In this document: positions 13,554 through 25,439 of the stretch, one piece after another
Numbering within the stretch: position 1 is the stretch's first letter
Layout of the letters: each line of letters starts with the position of its first letter
Assembly: GCF_023101765.2 (NCBI RefSeq)
Contig: NC_064217.1
Span: 7,723,788-7,787,787, forward strand
Reading direction: 5' to 3'
DNA: 64,000 nt
DNA from: Spodoptera frugiperda
Taxonomy: Eukaryota; Arthropoda; Insecta; Lepidoptera; Noctuidae
Program-made: the position numbers and the translations under genes
Notes under the pieces: model-generated
Seen by the model: only the letters and a program-made list of their open reading frames with translations
What the model was told of the DNA's origin: nothing
Database searches by the model: none

Positions 13554-14036
13554 TAATTACAAATGACTAGAAGTGGGGCGTCTATGTAAAAAAGCCTTGG
13601 CCAGCCATGAGGCGAGATGGAGAAATTCATCATTTTGACTCCATTAGTGGCCACCTTCTAATAATCTCACTTCAGAAACATATGGCGACAAAATAACTTT
13701 AGTTTCAATTAGACAATTTATTCTTCATGTAGTATTAACATAAACATCCAAACAATAAGCAAAGATTTAAAAAATAAAAACCAAATCCTCACCCGCTCGC
13801 CTTAGCGTTTTTGTTAAGATCTTAACAATTTCACCCTCAACTAAAATGAATGACGTGTTGCATCGAAGTGAAGTTTGACACATCAAAGCTGCCAACGGTA
13901 TCAGTGTCTACAATATTCAATATTTTAAATACTGTACATCACAGAGTAATTTATTTGTCCATGCCTTAGTTATAAATATTTGAAGGCCCAAATGGCCACA
14001 AAGGGGTCGATGGCCACAACCGGGTCACTTGCCCTA

Positions 14037-14288
14037 TATATCAATTAATAAGAATTCGTTGCCATACATAGAAATGTATGGCAATAAATCTTCCTATTTT
14101 ACTGATAGTAGCAGTAGTATCTACATTTAAAATTGTATTTTATTTCAGTTTGAAAAATCCTCATGCATGAAGAATTCTTTATTCTGACAAAGGAACTGTT
14201 AGATACAGACGATAACACCTCAGTATCCCATCCCGAATTTTTCCAAAGCAACACACTAACAATAGCTAAGCCAAAACTTGATACCATA
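14037..14288. repeat. Local duplication, right copy
   Basis: Partner of 13307-13553, roughly 80-85% identical by eye. It has a small inverted repeat GCCATACAT..ATGTATGGC near its left end that the left copy lacks. A SINE fragment follows immediately. Confidence 0.8.
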
Positions 14289-14298
14289 TATCAAATCA

Positions 14299-14422
14299 CT
14301 TCTTCCACCTTGGGCGAGGCGTGAGGGAGTGTCAGACTCTTACTAACAAAAAAACCACACAGTTCCTACTTCTGCTTTACGAGTTGGAGCCCCGGTAACA
14401 CGCTAGACAGTCCGCAGCTCCG
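14299..14422 (-). mobile_element. SINE fragment (same family), minus strand
   Basis: Reverse complement of the family: CTTGGGCGAGGCG, GGGAGTGTCAGACTCTTACT and GTCCGCAGCTCCG are visible on the plus strand. It directly abuts the right copy of the 250-bp local duplication ending near 14288. Confidence 0.75.
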
Positions 14423-14810
14423 AAACTCCACACCTCTACCGCATCATTATTAGGTATTAATCAAGATTTGTGTTCAGCAATGCATATGTGAATGACATTG
14501 TTTGAGCGTCCCATGTTAGGTAATCTGGGGCTTAAGCTAGGTGCGCCGCAAAGGCCGAGTATGCGGGCACGTCATGTATGCACATTGCACTAGGTATGCC
14601 ATACGTCTGACATCTAGCCACGTCTGTTTACAATCCTGGTTAGCCGGCTACCATACAAACAAACCTATGTGTACAATGTGTTCAAACCTGACATTCATAC
14701 CAAATTGGAAATAGCTACAATTGATGTTCGTGAATGATTGTTACGTAACTGATTGGTGGTTGGTGAATAAATACTAGGGTTTTGGTTGGTATTTTTAAGG
14801 TTTCATAGAT

Positions 14811-14915
14811 CGAAAAGCAGGAAGTAGGAACAGGGTGGTTTGAGTCCCTACGAGTCTCACACTCTCTATCGCCTCGCCCAAGGCGGTAGAAGTAATTAGA
14901 CGTTTTCCTGCCTTA
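14811..14915 (+). mobile_element. SINE fragment (same family)
   Basis: CGAAAAGCAGGAAGTAGGAA, then a diverged GAGTCTCACACTCTC and CGCCTCGCCCAAGGCGG. The left half is missing. Confidence 0.7.
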
Positions 14916-15454
14916 AAGAAAATAGGGTGTGTTTTATAAAAGTTTGAGGACTTGCGTTAAACAGTGCAACATAGGTAGCCACGATAATGTTTGATAAAAA
15001 GTAAATGAATATTTACTTAAAATTATCCATTATGCCTATACAACTGAACGCATTACAACTAAGCTTTACTTCAATGCGCGTGTGCGCCACTATGAATGAA
15101 TGACGTCACTGCCGGGCTCACATTACTCACTCTATCATTCTGTTTAGTTGACCAGTGACCACTGACCACATTCATAAACCCATGCTCTGATACCTTTTAT
15201 ACCACGCGAACTAATACTAGAAAGGTAAATTATACAAATGATTCACTGTTTTGTGATATTATTCAGTTATGTTTAATGTTACTTATAGTAACATCACATG
15301 AGTATTATTATCGAGTTAATTTCTAAACAATAAGTTCCTACTTAGGAATTTTCCGTACATACAGGGTTCAGACCTAGACACTAACACTTCTAGACTTTTC
15401 AGTAATCACACTTAACAAGTCTTACAACCCATTTTATACTTATACATATTCCAA

Positions 15455-15618
15455 AAACGCGATGTTCGTTTGTTTGTCAGTCCTTCACATCAAAACGGCT
15501 GAAGCGATCGAGATGAAAATTTAAACATAGGTATATTATGGTCTAGAATTATACATAAGCCATAGGATTTTTATCCCACGAGAACGAGAGAAAGAGAGTT
15601 AATGGCAGAAGCTAGTAT
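15455..15618 (-). mobile_element. RTE-like LINE or SINE tail, minus strand
   Basis: Plus-strand text TTCACATCAAAACGGCTGAA, GCGATCGAGATGAAAATTT, ATAGGATTTTTATCCCACG and GCAGAAGCTAGTA is the reverse of the AGTAACAAACATACA-type tails found near 39080 and 60330. Confidence 0.5.
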
Positions 15619-17296
15619 AATATACAAATAACAGTTAATAAGGTACTTAAGATCGGGTCGTGAGGTATACAGAAGCTTCCCGGTAAACGTGAGATATGTC
15701 CTCAAATGTATCACACATGTGTCTCCGATAGAACAATGGGCCGGATTCACAGTTTATCCGCGTCGCGCGTTTTGTTTCCATTCATCTTGGACACCGTTAC
15801 ATAGACATGTGAATATATTATGTTGGGATACCATCGCCTAATGATGTACCTATGTATATGTATGTCTTAATTAAACTTTGAGCTCGTTTTACTGTTAAAT
15901 TACGAGTGGTAGAAGTTGAAGGAAAAAGAAGCTATGATGAAGAAACTGTCCAAAAAAAGTCATCGTTTTGGAATGAAAGAACTAAATAAATAAATGTTTG
16001 CTGAACTAGCATAGAATTCACTATAAACAGACATCACAGTACTGAAAAAACTTGTCTTATAAAACTAGACAATACTTAAATCGACTTTTCTCCAAATATT
16101 CAGATAAATACTTACTCATAATCTACGTAATAATAAATGATTATGGACGTAAAACTTTTCTTTCTTTATTATTTAAGAAACAATATAGGTACGTGCTACT
16201 CACTTCAGTTCATATAAAAACTTAAACGGAATTTCCTAAAAGAACCAAAAATAAAAGATACAATAACGGAATTAGCAAATGAATTAAAATCATAAATCCA
16301 TCAATCTACAGCCGGCATCGTCTCGCATTAACTGCTCCGTGGGCGTAAATTAAATCAGTGACGGTGTTAAATTACTTTCATTGCAAAATAATAGCTCAAC
16401 TTTTTTACTTGATTTGTCAATGCGTACAAAAAGTTGTTGAAATGAAGTAAAACTTGATAACAGGTAGGCATGGAGGCCACTGGATCGATGGCCGGTGTCT
16501 CTTACAACCGAACCCGCTGGCGATCCGATTACTTACTGTTGCTAGCTACTACGTATCTCTGGTTGCGGTTTACAACACTGCAAAGCAAAATACTCCAAAA
16601 TTACCATCACCTACGCAGAATTCTTATTTTAAATGTTAATGGCAATTTAAGTGCGATCATCAAGACCACTTAGTCTTCCTTCCAACATAAAAATTACAAT
16701 CGTGAGACTTTACCGAAAAATTTGCAACAATAAGAATATTACGTAGTTTTTTACGTTCACCTCAATTGTTTTTGCAAATATTTTTAAAACACACAATGGC
16801 ATAAAAATAACAAGAATTACGTTTTAATGGGCGATAAAAAATGTGTGCATCGATTCGATTTTTAAAGCGTGTCGATCGTCAAAATGATTGGTATCTTATA
16901 GTTTACTCACTTCTAGGCAATTTTTTCATTTTAAAATTGGTCACAGATCAAACAGGATCCTCTGTTTTCCATAACAATTCGTCAGAGGTCGACTGAGCCA
17001 ATTAATACTGAAGGTACACACGATACAAATAAAATCGACGAGCTCTAGCGTCGAGTCTCGGTTTGTTTGTGACAACCGTGAAGTCAAACTGAGATCATTT
17101 GCACTGAGAGCAAACATCGTTCTGCTTTCGGAATATTCAAAATAGAACTGTACAACTTACATGATAAGATTGTCAATTGTATGAATATTAAGACTGAACG
17201 GTCGCACTTCAACTGGGTTAAGTTAGTAGGAAGCCCAGAACTTAGCGTAGTATATTATCAAGATATTGCACACCTATTCTGATTTTATGATATTAG
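15619..17296. other. No gene seen
   Basis: A 67-codon plus frame at 16470-16673 reads through a slightly GC-richer patch and is not recognised. Confidence 0.55.
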
Positions 17297-17612
17297 GAAA
17301 TTGAACGTGTTGGCTTAAATTCATTGCCTTGTTACCAATATTTAAAGGATCTTGATTACATGGTTCAATCACTAGAAACATCCAACCCACTCGCACGAAG
17401 CGCTTCGCTTCAAGCTTCCTTGTGCGAACTGCTAGTGAGTGGAACTCCTTGCCGGAGTCTGTGTTTCCTGATGGGTATAACTTGGGTGTCTTCAAGGCCC
17501 GAGTGAATAGGTTGCTTATGGGCAGACGTGCTCCACCGTAGGCCGCATCATCACTTACCATCAGGCGAGATAGCGGCCAAACGTCGACCCATTAAATGTA
17601 AAAAAAAAAAAT
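17297..17612 (+). mobile_element. 5'-truncated LINE 3' end (C-terminus of ORF2 and A-tail)
   Basis: A plus frame (about 17297-17541) reads TRTKRFASSFLVRTASEWNS, then LPESVFPDGYN, FKARVNRLLMGRRAPP and a stop. I recognise this as the C-terminal tail of jockey/CR1-type LINE ORF2 proteins of Lepidoptera (consensus RTA..WN.LP..VFP..YN...FK..V.R). A short 3' UTR ends in an A run at 17600-17611. Everything upstream (endonuclease, reverse transcriptase) is missing. Confidence 0.72.
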
Positions 17613-18924
17613 ACATTAAATTATTTATGAAAACATTTTTGTCGAACTCCCAAACCAATATTATACCTAATATTGTACCTAATATTGCTTAAGTATACCC
17701 ATTAGGTATATTCCAATAGACGATATTTACTGGTCATTTTTATGCGCACTTGCCTATGTTGTTGTTCAAATATTAAAATATGAAATCATTTAACTCAAAT
17801 AAACTACTAGCCCATTTCAATAACAGTAGGTACTTATTATATTTGACAAACTCATTGGCTTGTAATATTTCATCAACTTATTGGTTCGTTTTCACTACGC
17901 AGATCAAGGCTTTTCGTAAATCGTAACTGAAATCGACATTTTTCTTATTATATTCTAAGCAATTTTCAACTTTATAATTTCTACTCCAAGTACCATTACA
18001 AGTTAATAAAATAAATAAAAATTCTTTGAAATCCAATACTTGGATATTTCTTTACAAAAGGCCTTGATTTTTTGTCCATGTAACAGCTCCTGATATATTA
18101 TTTTAAATTGTTGATTGTAGTAATAATTGTGTCGATTCCACTTTTATAGTCATAAGCGGAAGAAACAAGCAGTAACTCTTGGTTTACGACTCGGCACCGA
18201 ATACCGAAACTTTAATGAAATACGGTATTTTCCTGATTAATGAAGATTTTTATTATTTACTCTTGTTTTCGCATTCGTTGATGAAAGTCGATCCGACTGA
18301 GATCTCCGGTTTGATCCAAATATTGTAGTTATACCAAAGTATTATTATATGGTGTACACTAAAGAGTTTTCAATCAATCAATCAATCAAATCTCTACAAT
18401 GAAGTCAAGGTTTGTATTTACTGTGGTTCGTCTCTGTTACATAAGGATAAGAAACAACAACACACGTATAGAGATATCTGCATAAAAGCTAATTTGTCTA
18501 GTTATAAAACGGGAATAATAAGTGCTCGATTTTGACCTTAATAAGCTCACAATCTTTCCTTCTGTTTCTATCTACAAGATACGTACTAGGTGGTATCGAT
18601 AACCACACTAGCTTCCTCATAGATAGATCTAGCTCAAATGACATAATAATCGACACAGTCCAATAACTTCGACACCTTTCTGACCAACTGTGGTTATTAT
18701 AAGACATCTAACACTCTTTAAAATTAAAATTGTGGCTAAAATAAATCCTTGATACTTGTATCCTTAATGTAATGTTTAATTAACTCTTTTTATCGCTATA
18801 AAACATAATATCTAACAATTTATTAAACGTTATTTGTTGGATGACGGTAAACGTCGTCGGTAAATCTCAATTTTATTGACAATTAAAGGTCTTCCTACCT
18901 TAACTAAAAATCACGATTTACTCA
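17613..18924. other. No gene seen
   Basis: AT-rich with a TCAA microsatellite. Confidence 0.6.
18366..18388 (+). repeat. (TCAA)n microsatellite
   Basis: Five uninterrupted units. Confidence 0.8.
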
Positions 18925-18990
18925 CGTATTATCTATGGAGGAAAGTCTACTAGTTTCGAGTCACAGAGGGACTCTTCATCACGAGTAGCG
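18925..18990 (+). repeat. MITE fragment (CTAGTTTCGAGTC family)
   Basis: TACTAGTTTCGAGTCACAGA, GGGACTCTTCATCACGAG, shared with 28765-28815. One end only. Confidence 0.5.
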
Positions 18991-19486
18991 TGTCTACTGT
19001 GTGTACTGTCTTGCTACATGCTATGAAAGTAAACATCTTTTTGCCATTCTGATAGTAAAGGGATTGATGGCCAAATGTAGACTTATCAACAATTTAAAAA
19101 AAGTTTTTTTAATACTACGAACCTTTTTGAAGGGAAACGTGTTATGTTGACATATGTATCACAAAACACCCGCACAATAAACTCACTGAAGTTTATCAAA
19201 ACATTTACCTACATTTCCATCCATATTTTTTCCATTTTGAAATATTCATTTCTAACGTCCGAACCAAAAAGTTTGGACTTTTCACATACGTAATCCCTCA
19301 GATTAGCGATGTTCATACTTTTTTACGTTTTTCATTTCCGGATGAAAAATCATTTGTTCGTGTAACGTGTTGCGTTTTTTGTCTGACAAGTTGAATTATA
19401 TTCGTTTTTTTTTTAAATAGGAAATTAATAATACATTGTGGTGCCTGATAATCAAATCAAACTCATATTGAAAGTCAAAACATTTA

Positions 19487-19865
19487 TCTATATATTAATA
19501 CGTGATGCAAAAACTTTGGACCGCTTTTTACGAAAATTGCGCGGACGTAGGAGCATAAAATTTGGTACACTTATAGTTTATGTGTAGGAGAAGTGCAGGA
19601 CGCTAATATTTTTCAAAAATAATGCTTATAAAGTACATTAAATTAATAAATAAAACATTACACACACATGCATAGTATCTGATCGTATTTGACAAAACGT
19701 CAAAATCGATAGACATTGCGATGATATTGACGTCTCATATGAATAGAGTTTTATAAAAGAGTTTGTTTGAGTTTGAGTTAAATAAAAATTATCCTTGAAC
19801 GTATGTAAGTGGTATTGTAAATTAAATCGTATATGGTTGAATTTCAACCACCAGGCGACCACTAG
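19487..19865 (+). mobile_element. Short non-autonomous Helitron (379 bp)
   Basis: Begins TCTATATATTAATACGTG after an A. It ends with a perfect hairpin TGGTTGA-ATT-TCAACCA at 19834-19850, then CCAGGCGACCACTAG followed by T. This is a different family from the 1.46-kb elements, with the same TC/hairpin/CTAG architecture. No coding capacity. Confidence 0.75.
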
Positions 19866-20399
19866 TTTCAATTAATCCTTTATTAGGCACTTTAGAAACG
19901 TCAAATGGAATTGTCCGCCAGTCTGTCTGTCAGTGAAGCTAGACTATCGATATTGTGTATATCGAATTTTAATAAAATATTTCCAGAATATTCCGCCGTG
20001 CTCTAACCACGTTCAAGTAAGATCTTAGATTGACAACTTCGGTGTACGTACGTGCATTCCTTATTAACATAGAAACATCTTCATATATGTATGCAGAGCA
20101 CATAGGTGAACAGCTAGTATTAACAAACTTCTAAAGTAAACGTGTTGTTGTGATGTGAGGTTAATCTTGTTATTAAACTTTGTTTTAGACGTTTAGCCTT
20201 GTACTAAACTCTTGTTTACAAACTATCCACTATCGAAGTTACTAAATCAGACAAACATTATGTTTAGAAAAAATAAAAGGCAGTATTTTGGTCCGACAAC
20301 TGACGTAAATTAAAATGATTCAACATTCAAGGTCCACTTTGTTTACAGACGCTAAAAAAGTTGTGCACGAACATTGACGACGCAAAAAATACATCAATA

Positions 20400-20690
20400 T
20401 TGTCAAAAGAGTATCAGTAACAGCGCAGTCGGCGCAATGAGACGGAAACTGTTCGGTTCTTGACATTTGCGATACGACATCGACACCGCACCGTCGCATC
20501 ACGAGTCACTTGGAGACTCCGACAGTGCGAGTCCCCGACACTGCGGTTTTGTCACACGAAACGTAACTCGACACACTGGAAAAAGAGTGCGTAGTGTTTA
20601 GCGTCGCGACGGAGATACGCCAGCCGGCCTTTGTCGCGCTACGTTTTGTCTATGTGCATATCCTGAACAGCCGCGGCCATTGACCTCTCG
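20400..20690 (-). promoter_or_regulatory. CpG-rich block, possible promoter or 5' exon
   Basis: About 290 bp of raised GC with GTGCGGTGTCGATG and GCGACGCTAAACACTACGC on the minus strand, and a TTTTTCCAG acceptor-like site near 20580. A 60-codon frame here is not recognisable. Confidence 0.2.
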
Positions 20691-22305
20691 ATGAAAAGCC
20701 GATTTCTAACAGCTCTTTTGTGTGAGATGTGAATGTCCGACAGAGCTATTTTACGTGCTGTACACAATTATGTTTAGGGCCCCGTAATTGCATTTATTTA
20801 ATCGTCACTCGCCTCTTACATCCGCAATGAGTACTTAGTGAGTGAAGCTTAAGTTTTTTATGGCACAATATGACTATGGATAATGGTCTGTCATGGAGGA
20901 ATACCGGAGATTAGCTGACGATTACATACTTGCGTACATACCGGTAACTCACTGGCAATTTCTTTCTTTGGTAAAAATCAAACGGTACATCATAATGAGA
21001 ATACTTTATATTTGTAAAAAAGTTTTATTATTGCCGCACTTTAGAGACATTTAATGAATACCTAAACTATTCCTTAGTAATTATTTTGTATCGAAAACAA
21101 TTGCTAAGGACTGGGTTAAGTAATCATTAAAGGACTGAATCCATTGTCTAAGTGACAAAGATACATAAATAAGATATTTTTGAGATCAGACAAAGATATT
21201 TTATTTGCATTAACATGAATGGCATTAGACATAAGAATTACATGCAATATGATATTATATTTGTTCGCCCACCCACAGCATGAGACAAAATCTTAGCAAG
21301 GCATCTTGAAGAACAACATCTTAAAATTAATTGTGACTAATAAACAAACAAATTACAATTTCTAGAAATATGATACCTAAGACTTCAATAATAATCTATT
21401 ATGACCCATTTCTTTTATAGTAAAACAGCATTTTAATACATTATATTTGATGTCAGCGGCAATCATAGTCATACTAACCTCTTAAACGACAGCGCTACTA
21501 GTAGAATGATCATTAAACGTAAATTTTACTGCATTTTGATAACTACAATAAGGTTGGAACGTTATGTAGGTAGCTATGATACCAAAGTGGCACTTACATT
21601 AAGTAAATGCGTCTTACATAGTCTTAATGGACGGGGGCCATATTTAATTTATTTTGTAGTGAGATTACGCGTATAGTGTAATTTTATACGGTTAGAGTAT
21701 TGATGTTTAAGGACGCGTTCTCAAATCTGACGTAAATAAGCTATTTTTCAGTACATATTACGACCAAAAGAAACTTAACTGAACATAACTAACAATTACA
21801 ATAGATAGATCACTTCTTTATCTCCAAAATGTTGATTTGTAATGTGAAAAAAGTTATATTTTATTATTGCAAACACGATTTTTCTTTACCTCTTCACACA
21901 AAATTGACAAAAAAGGGTTGAGTTTAGGAACATTTTACTGCTACTACACGCATAATTCTGAATCTCAAAAAAATATCCCGGGGAAGCAGACATAATCAAA
22001 AATTATACTATGGGAAAAAATTACGAAAATATTTCCAATTGTCTCGGAAATAAATAAAAGTTCCCGTTTAATTTTTTCTCCTATTTTGCTGTCAGACATC
22101 AACTTTAAAGCGTAGCAATAAGGGTTATTTTATTTGTTTACTATTTAGATTTATTGGATAGAAAATGTCAAATGAAATTTCAGTCTGCGCTCGAGCGCTG
22201 TCGTGAGTGGACGCTGCGTCGCCTGTTACAAAAAATGGCCTTGAAAAAGATCGCTGTACGAGTACAAAATATTTGATATTATACTTCACAAACCAATCTT
22301 GATAT
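20691..22305. other. No gene seen
   Basis: AT-rich, nothing recognised. Confidence 0.6.
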
Positions 22306-22434
22306 TTTTACCGACTTCACAAAAAGGAGGAGGTACTATGTTCGGCTGTTTGTATGTTTTTTTTTACACATTCTGTACGAGCAACACTTTACTGAATATA
22401 GAATGTTTCGTTATATTATTTTGAACATGAGGTT

Positions 22435-23255
22435 AAATCAAAATCCAAGATGGCGCCGACAAGATTTGCCAACTTTCCACCATGGGTGTCATTTTCATGG
22501 TTTTTGGGGTCGCTTATAGCGAATATGGAGTCAAAATCAAAATCCAAGATGGCGCCGACAAGATTTGCCAACTTTCCACCATGGGTGTCATTTTCATGGT
22601 TTTTGGGGTCGCTTATAGCGAATATGGAGTCAAAATCAAAATCCAAGATGGCGCCGACAAGATTTGCCAACTTTCCAACATGGGTGTCATTTTCATGGTT
22701 TTTGGGGTCGCTTATAGCGAATATGGAGTCAAAATCAAAATCCAAGATGGCGCCGACTAGATTTGCCAACTTTCCATCATGGGTGTCATTTTCGTGGTTT
22801 TTGGGGTCGCTTATAGCGAATATGGAGTCAAAATCAAAATCCAAGATGGCGCCGACAAGATTTGCCAACTTTCCATCATGGGTGTCATTTTCATGGTTTT
22901 TGGGGTCGCTTATAGCGAATATGGAGTCAAAATCAAAATCCAAGATGGCGCCGACTAGATTTGCCAACTTTCCATCATGGGTGTCATTTTCGTGGTTTTT
23001 GGGGTCGCTTATAGCGAATATGGAGTCAAAATCAAAATCCAAGATGGCGCCGACAAGATTTGCCAACTTTCCATCATGGGTGTCATTTTCATGGTTTTTG
23101 GGGTCGCTTATAGCGAATATGGAGTCAAAATCAAAATCCAAGATGGCGCCGACTAGATTTGCCAACTTTCCATCATGGGTGTCATTTTCATGGTTTTTGG
23201 GGTCGCTTATAACGAATATAAAGTGAAAATCTAAGTTCAAGATGGCGCCGACATA
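22435..23255 (+). repeat. 99-bp minisatellite, eight full units
   Basis: ATGGCGCCGAC recurs at 22450, 22549, 22648, 22747, 22846, 22945, 23044, 23143 and, in a decayed ninth unit, 23242: exactly 99 bp apart. Units differ at few sites: units 1-2 have CCACCATGGG, unit 3 CCAACATGGG, units 4-8 CCATCATGGG. Units 4 and 6 share CGACTAG plus TTTTCGTGG, and 5 and 7 share CGACAAG plus TTTTCATGG, so a 198-bp pair was itself duplicated. Because 99 is a multiple of three, frames stay open through the array: 258 codons plus strand, 319 codons minus strand. I treat these as by-products. Confidence 0.95.
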
Positions 23256-23364
23256 AATATATAAATGACCATGCCAGATTAAAAGTACCTTTAACCGACG
23301 AGCATGCATGAAAAGACTGATGACTGTTGATGAAGCGAAAGAAGTGTGTAAGAACCGTGGCAAT

Positions 23365-23434
23365 TGGCGTTCCATTGTCTCTGCCTACCCCCATGGGAGA
23401 CAGGCGTGAGGTTATGTATGTATGTATGTACCAT
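23365..23434 (+). repeat. SINE-like 3' end with a (GTAT)n microsatellite
   Basis: TGTCTCTGCCTACCCCCATG, GGAGACAGGCGTGAGG, then four TATG units. It resembles the 3' part of the second SINE-like family and lies just right of the 99-bp minisatellite. Confidence 0.45.
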
Positions 23435-24525
23435 GCCAGATCCTGCCCCACTTAATTTCATCAATGTACAAAAAATTTAAATTAATCAAAATTATGCAAT
23501 GAAAATAAGACCCTTGGTTACTTAATTATTATTCTGATAAACTTGCGGATAAAAATTAGGAAATAAAAAGAATTTTAAAAACCCAAGGCCTATTTCCTGT
23601 ATTTATCGCGACCCTCTGCGTTTCTTAGTACGCTTGCACAAGGAACAAAACGAGTAATTCAATAAAAAAAAGATTTATTAATGTAATGTGTACGAATTTT
23701 AATATGAATTTGGTTTTAATACATACTGCTAGTTAATTTTTTTTTATAATATATATTATAATGAATGCATATTATAATTATGATTTCGTGTTTGAACGTT
23801 AGTGATTAGATGTAACGAAACCTCATTGGCATGCGTGTGTCATTATGTCCAAAAAGTCATTATTTGACATTCGCTCTTTCTGTTCTGTTTACATTGTTGT
23901 TTCGTTATGATTATGAATTAAAGTAGGATTACTAAAGGTGATATTGGTGATGAGTGATGACATTCCTTCCTTTCATAGCTAAACACCCTATGATAGCATT
24001 GTAATTTAATTATTTCTACCATTATAACTGCAATTAACGTAACCTAAATGTAATATTTTGTACTTAGATTCATATAGAAACCGCAAGATCTAAAGGCTTT
24101 TAATCATGTTTTTAGTTATCACTAATAGAGCAGCAATAGAATGCTACATTTGGCATGTCTGTACACTATATTTTTTTGGTGGAACAAAGCTCTATAGAGA
24201 TTCTGGCATTGTCATTTTTCGACATGAGTGTCATTGTTGTGGTTTTTGGGGTCGCTAATATCGAATACGGAGTGAATCATTCGATTTTATAAAAATTGTC
24301 TTCTTCCGGAATTAATTGACCCAAGACAGGCAAGAAATATGAATTTACGGGCTCATTCCTCGCATATTCAAACAAATATCGTGAAAATAAAGAATTGATG
24401 TTTAATTTATTTTATGTATTTTCTTTGTTTGTTCCACCCAGGTCTTGTCACGTTCGTTACCATAATTGTTTTTTTTTTTATCTTGGCGACCCCGAAAACC
24501 ATTGATATAAAACCATAATAAAATA

Positions 24526-24936
24526 TACAATGTGATAGGGGTGAGACTTCTAACCCGTTAAGGCTGAGTTCTACATCTAATTTTATCGACAAAAGTTGGG
24601 GGTCGAAGGGGTCGAATCCCCTCCCCCTTAAAATTATGGCAATTTTAATATTTTTTTTACTTTTTTTGATATCAAAGGTTGTATGCGTCGTAGAAACAAA
24701 AAAAAAACGACAAACGGTAGCTAATAACCTTGGCTAACTAATTCATTACTTTTTTCAAATGTTTGATAATGTTTTGGTGAGAAAAAAATCATTTGTGAAT
24801 TATTTTTACCGAAAAAATCACAATTTTTCAATATTTTCAATTAGGGGTTCAACCCCCATATTATTTTTTTTGTCGATAAAATTAGATGTAGTACTCAGCC
24901 TTAACGGGTTAGAAGTCCCACCCCTATCACATTGTA
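24526..24936. repeat. Foldback unit with ~75-85 bp arms
   Basis: Left TACAATGTGATAGGGGTGAG, CTTCTAACCCGTTAAGGCTG, CATCTAATTTTATCGACAAA is repeated inverted at 24864-24936. The loop of ~250 bp is AT-rich. The inner ends carry GGGGGTCGAAGGGGTCG opposite GGGGTTCAACCCCC. Confidence 0.7.
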
Positions 24937-25065
24937 GATTAAAAAAACTTAAAAACATGTTTTTGTGATGAACCGAACAAAATAATTTTAATATTAATAC
25001 TAACAGTAGGCGGAAAATTTAGTATTGTTATGAGAATAATTAGTATAAAAGATATGGCGAAAAAG

Positions 25066-25425
25066 TGCTCATCACGCTAAATATCTTTTCTTGAAAGTAT
25101 ATTCAAATCTCTTCAGGTTCGGCTGGGCTGGAGTCCATGTCAGGGATTCTACGCTAAAATGTGCTCATCACGCTGAACAACTTTTCTTAAGATAGTATAT
25201 TCATATAAAATGCTCATCACGCTAAATATCTTTTGTTGAAAGTATATTCAAATCTCTTCAGGTTCGGCTGGGCTGTAGTCCATGTCAGGGATTCTACATC
25301 CTCGATTTTCGTATGGCGCTAAAATGTGCTCATCACGCTGAACAACTTTTCTTAAGATAGTATATTCATATCTCTTCAAGTTCATCTGGGCTGTTAAGTG
25401 TCCACGTCAGGGATTCCTGACCCTT
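25066..25425 (+). repeat. Diverged tandem repeat, four TGCTCATCACGCT units
   Basis: TGCTCATCACGCT at 25066, 25162, 25211 and 25327. Units 1 and 3 share AAATATCTTTT, units 2 and 4 share GAACAACTTTTCTTAAGATA, so an A-B pair has been duplicated. Units carry CAGGTTCGGCTGGGCTG and GTCAGGGATTC. Spacing is irregular because of deletions. Confidence 0.75.
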
Positions 25426-25439
25426 GATTAATTTCTACG

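Noticed and set aside
22435..23255. CRISPR-like array
   Set aside because: The whole 99-bp unit is repeated with no unique spacers, and the genome is eukaryotic.
22416..23375. 319-codon minus frame as a repeat protein gene
   Set aside because: It exists because the 99-bp unit is a multiple of three. The N-terminal part runs into a separate repeat and the opposite strand is equally open.
24600..24625. tRNA T-arm-like GGGGTCGAATCCCC
   Set aside because: No acceptor, D or anticodon arms around it. It is part of the inner arm of the foldback unit.
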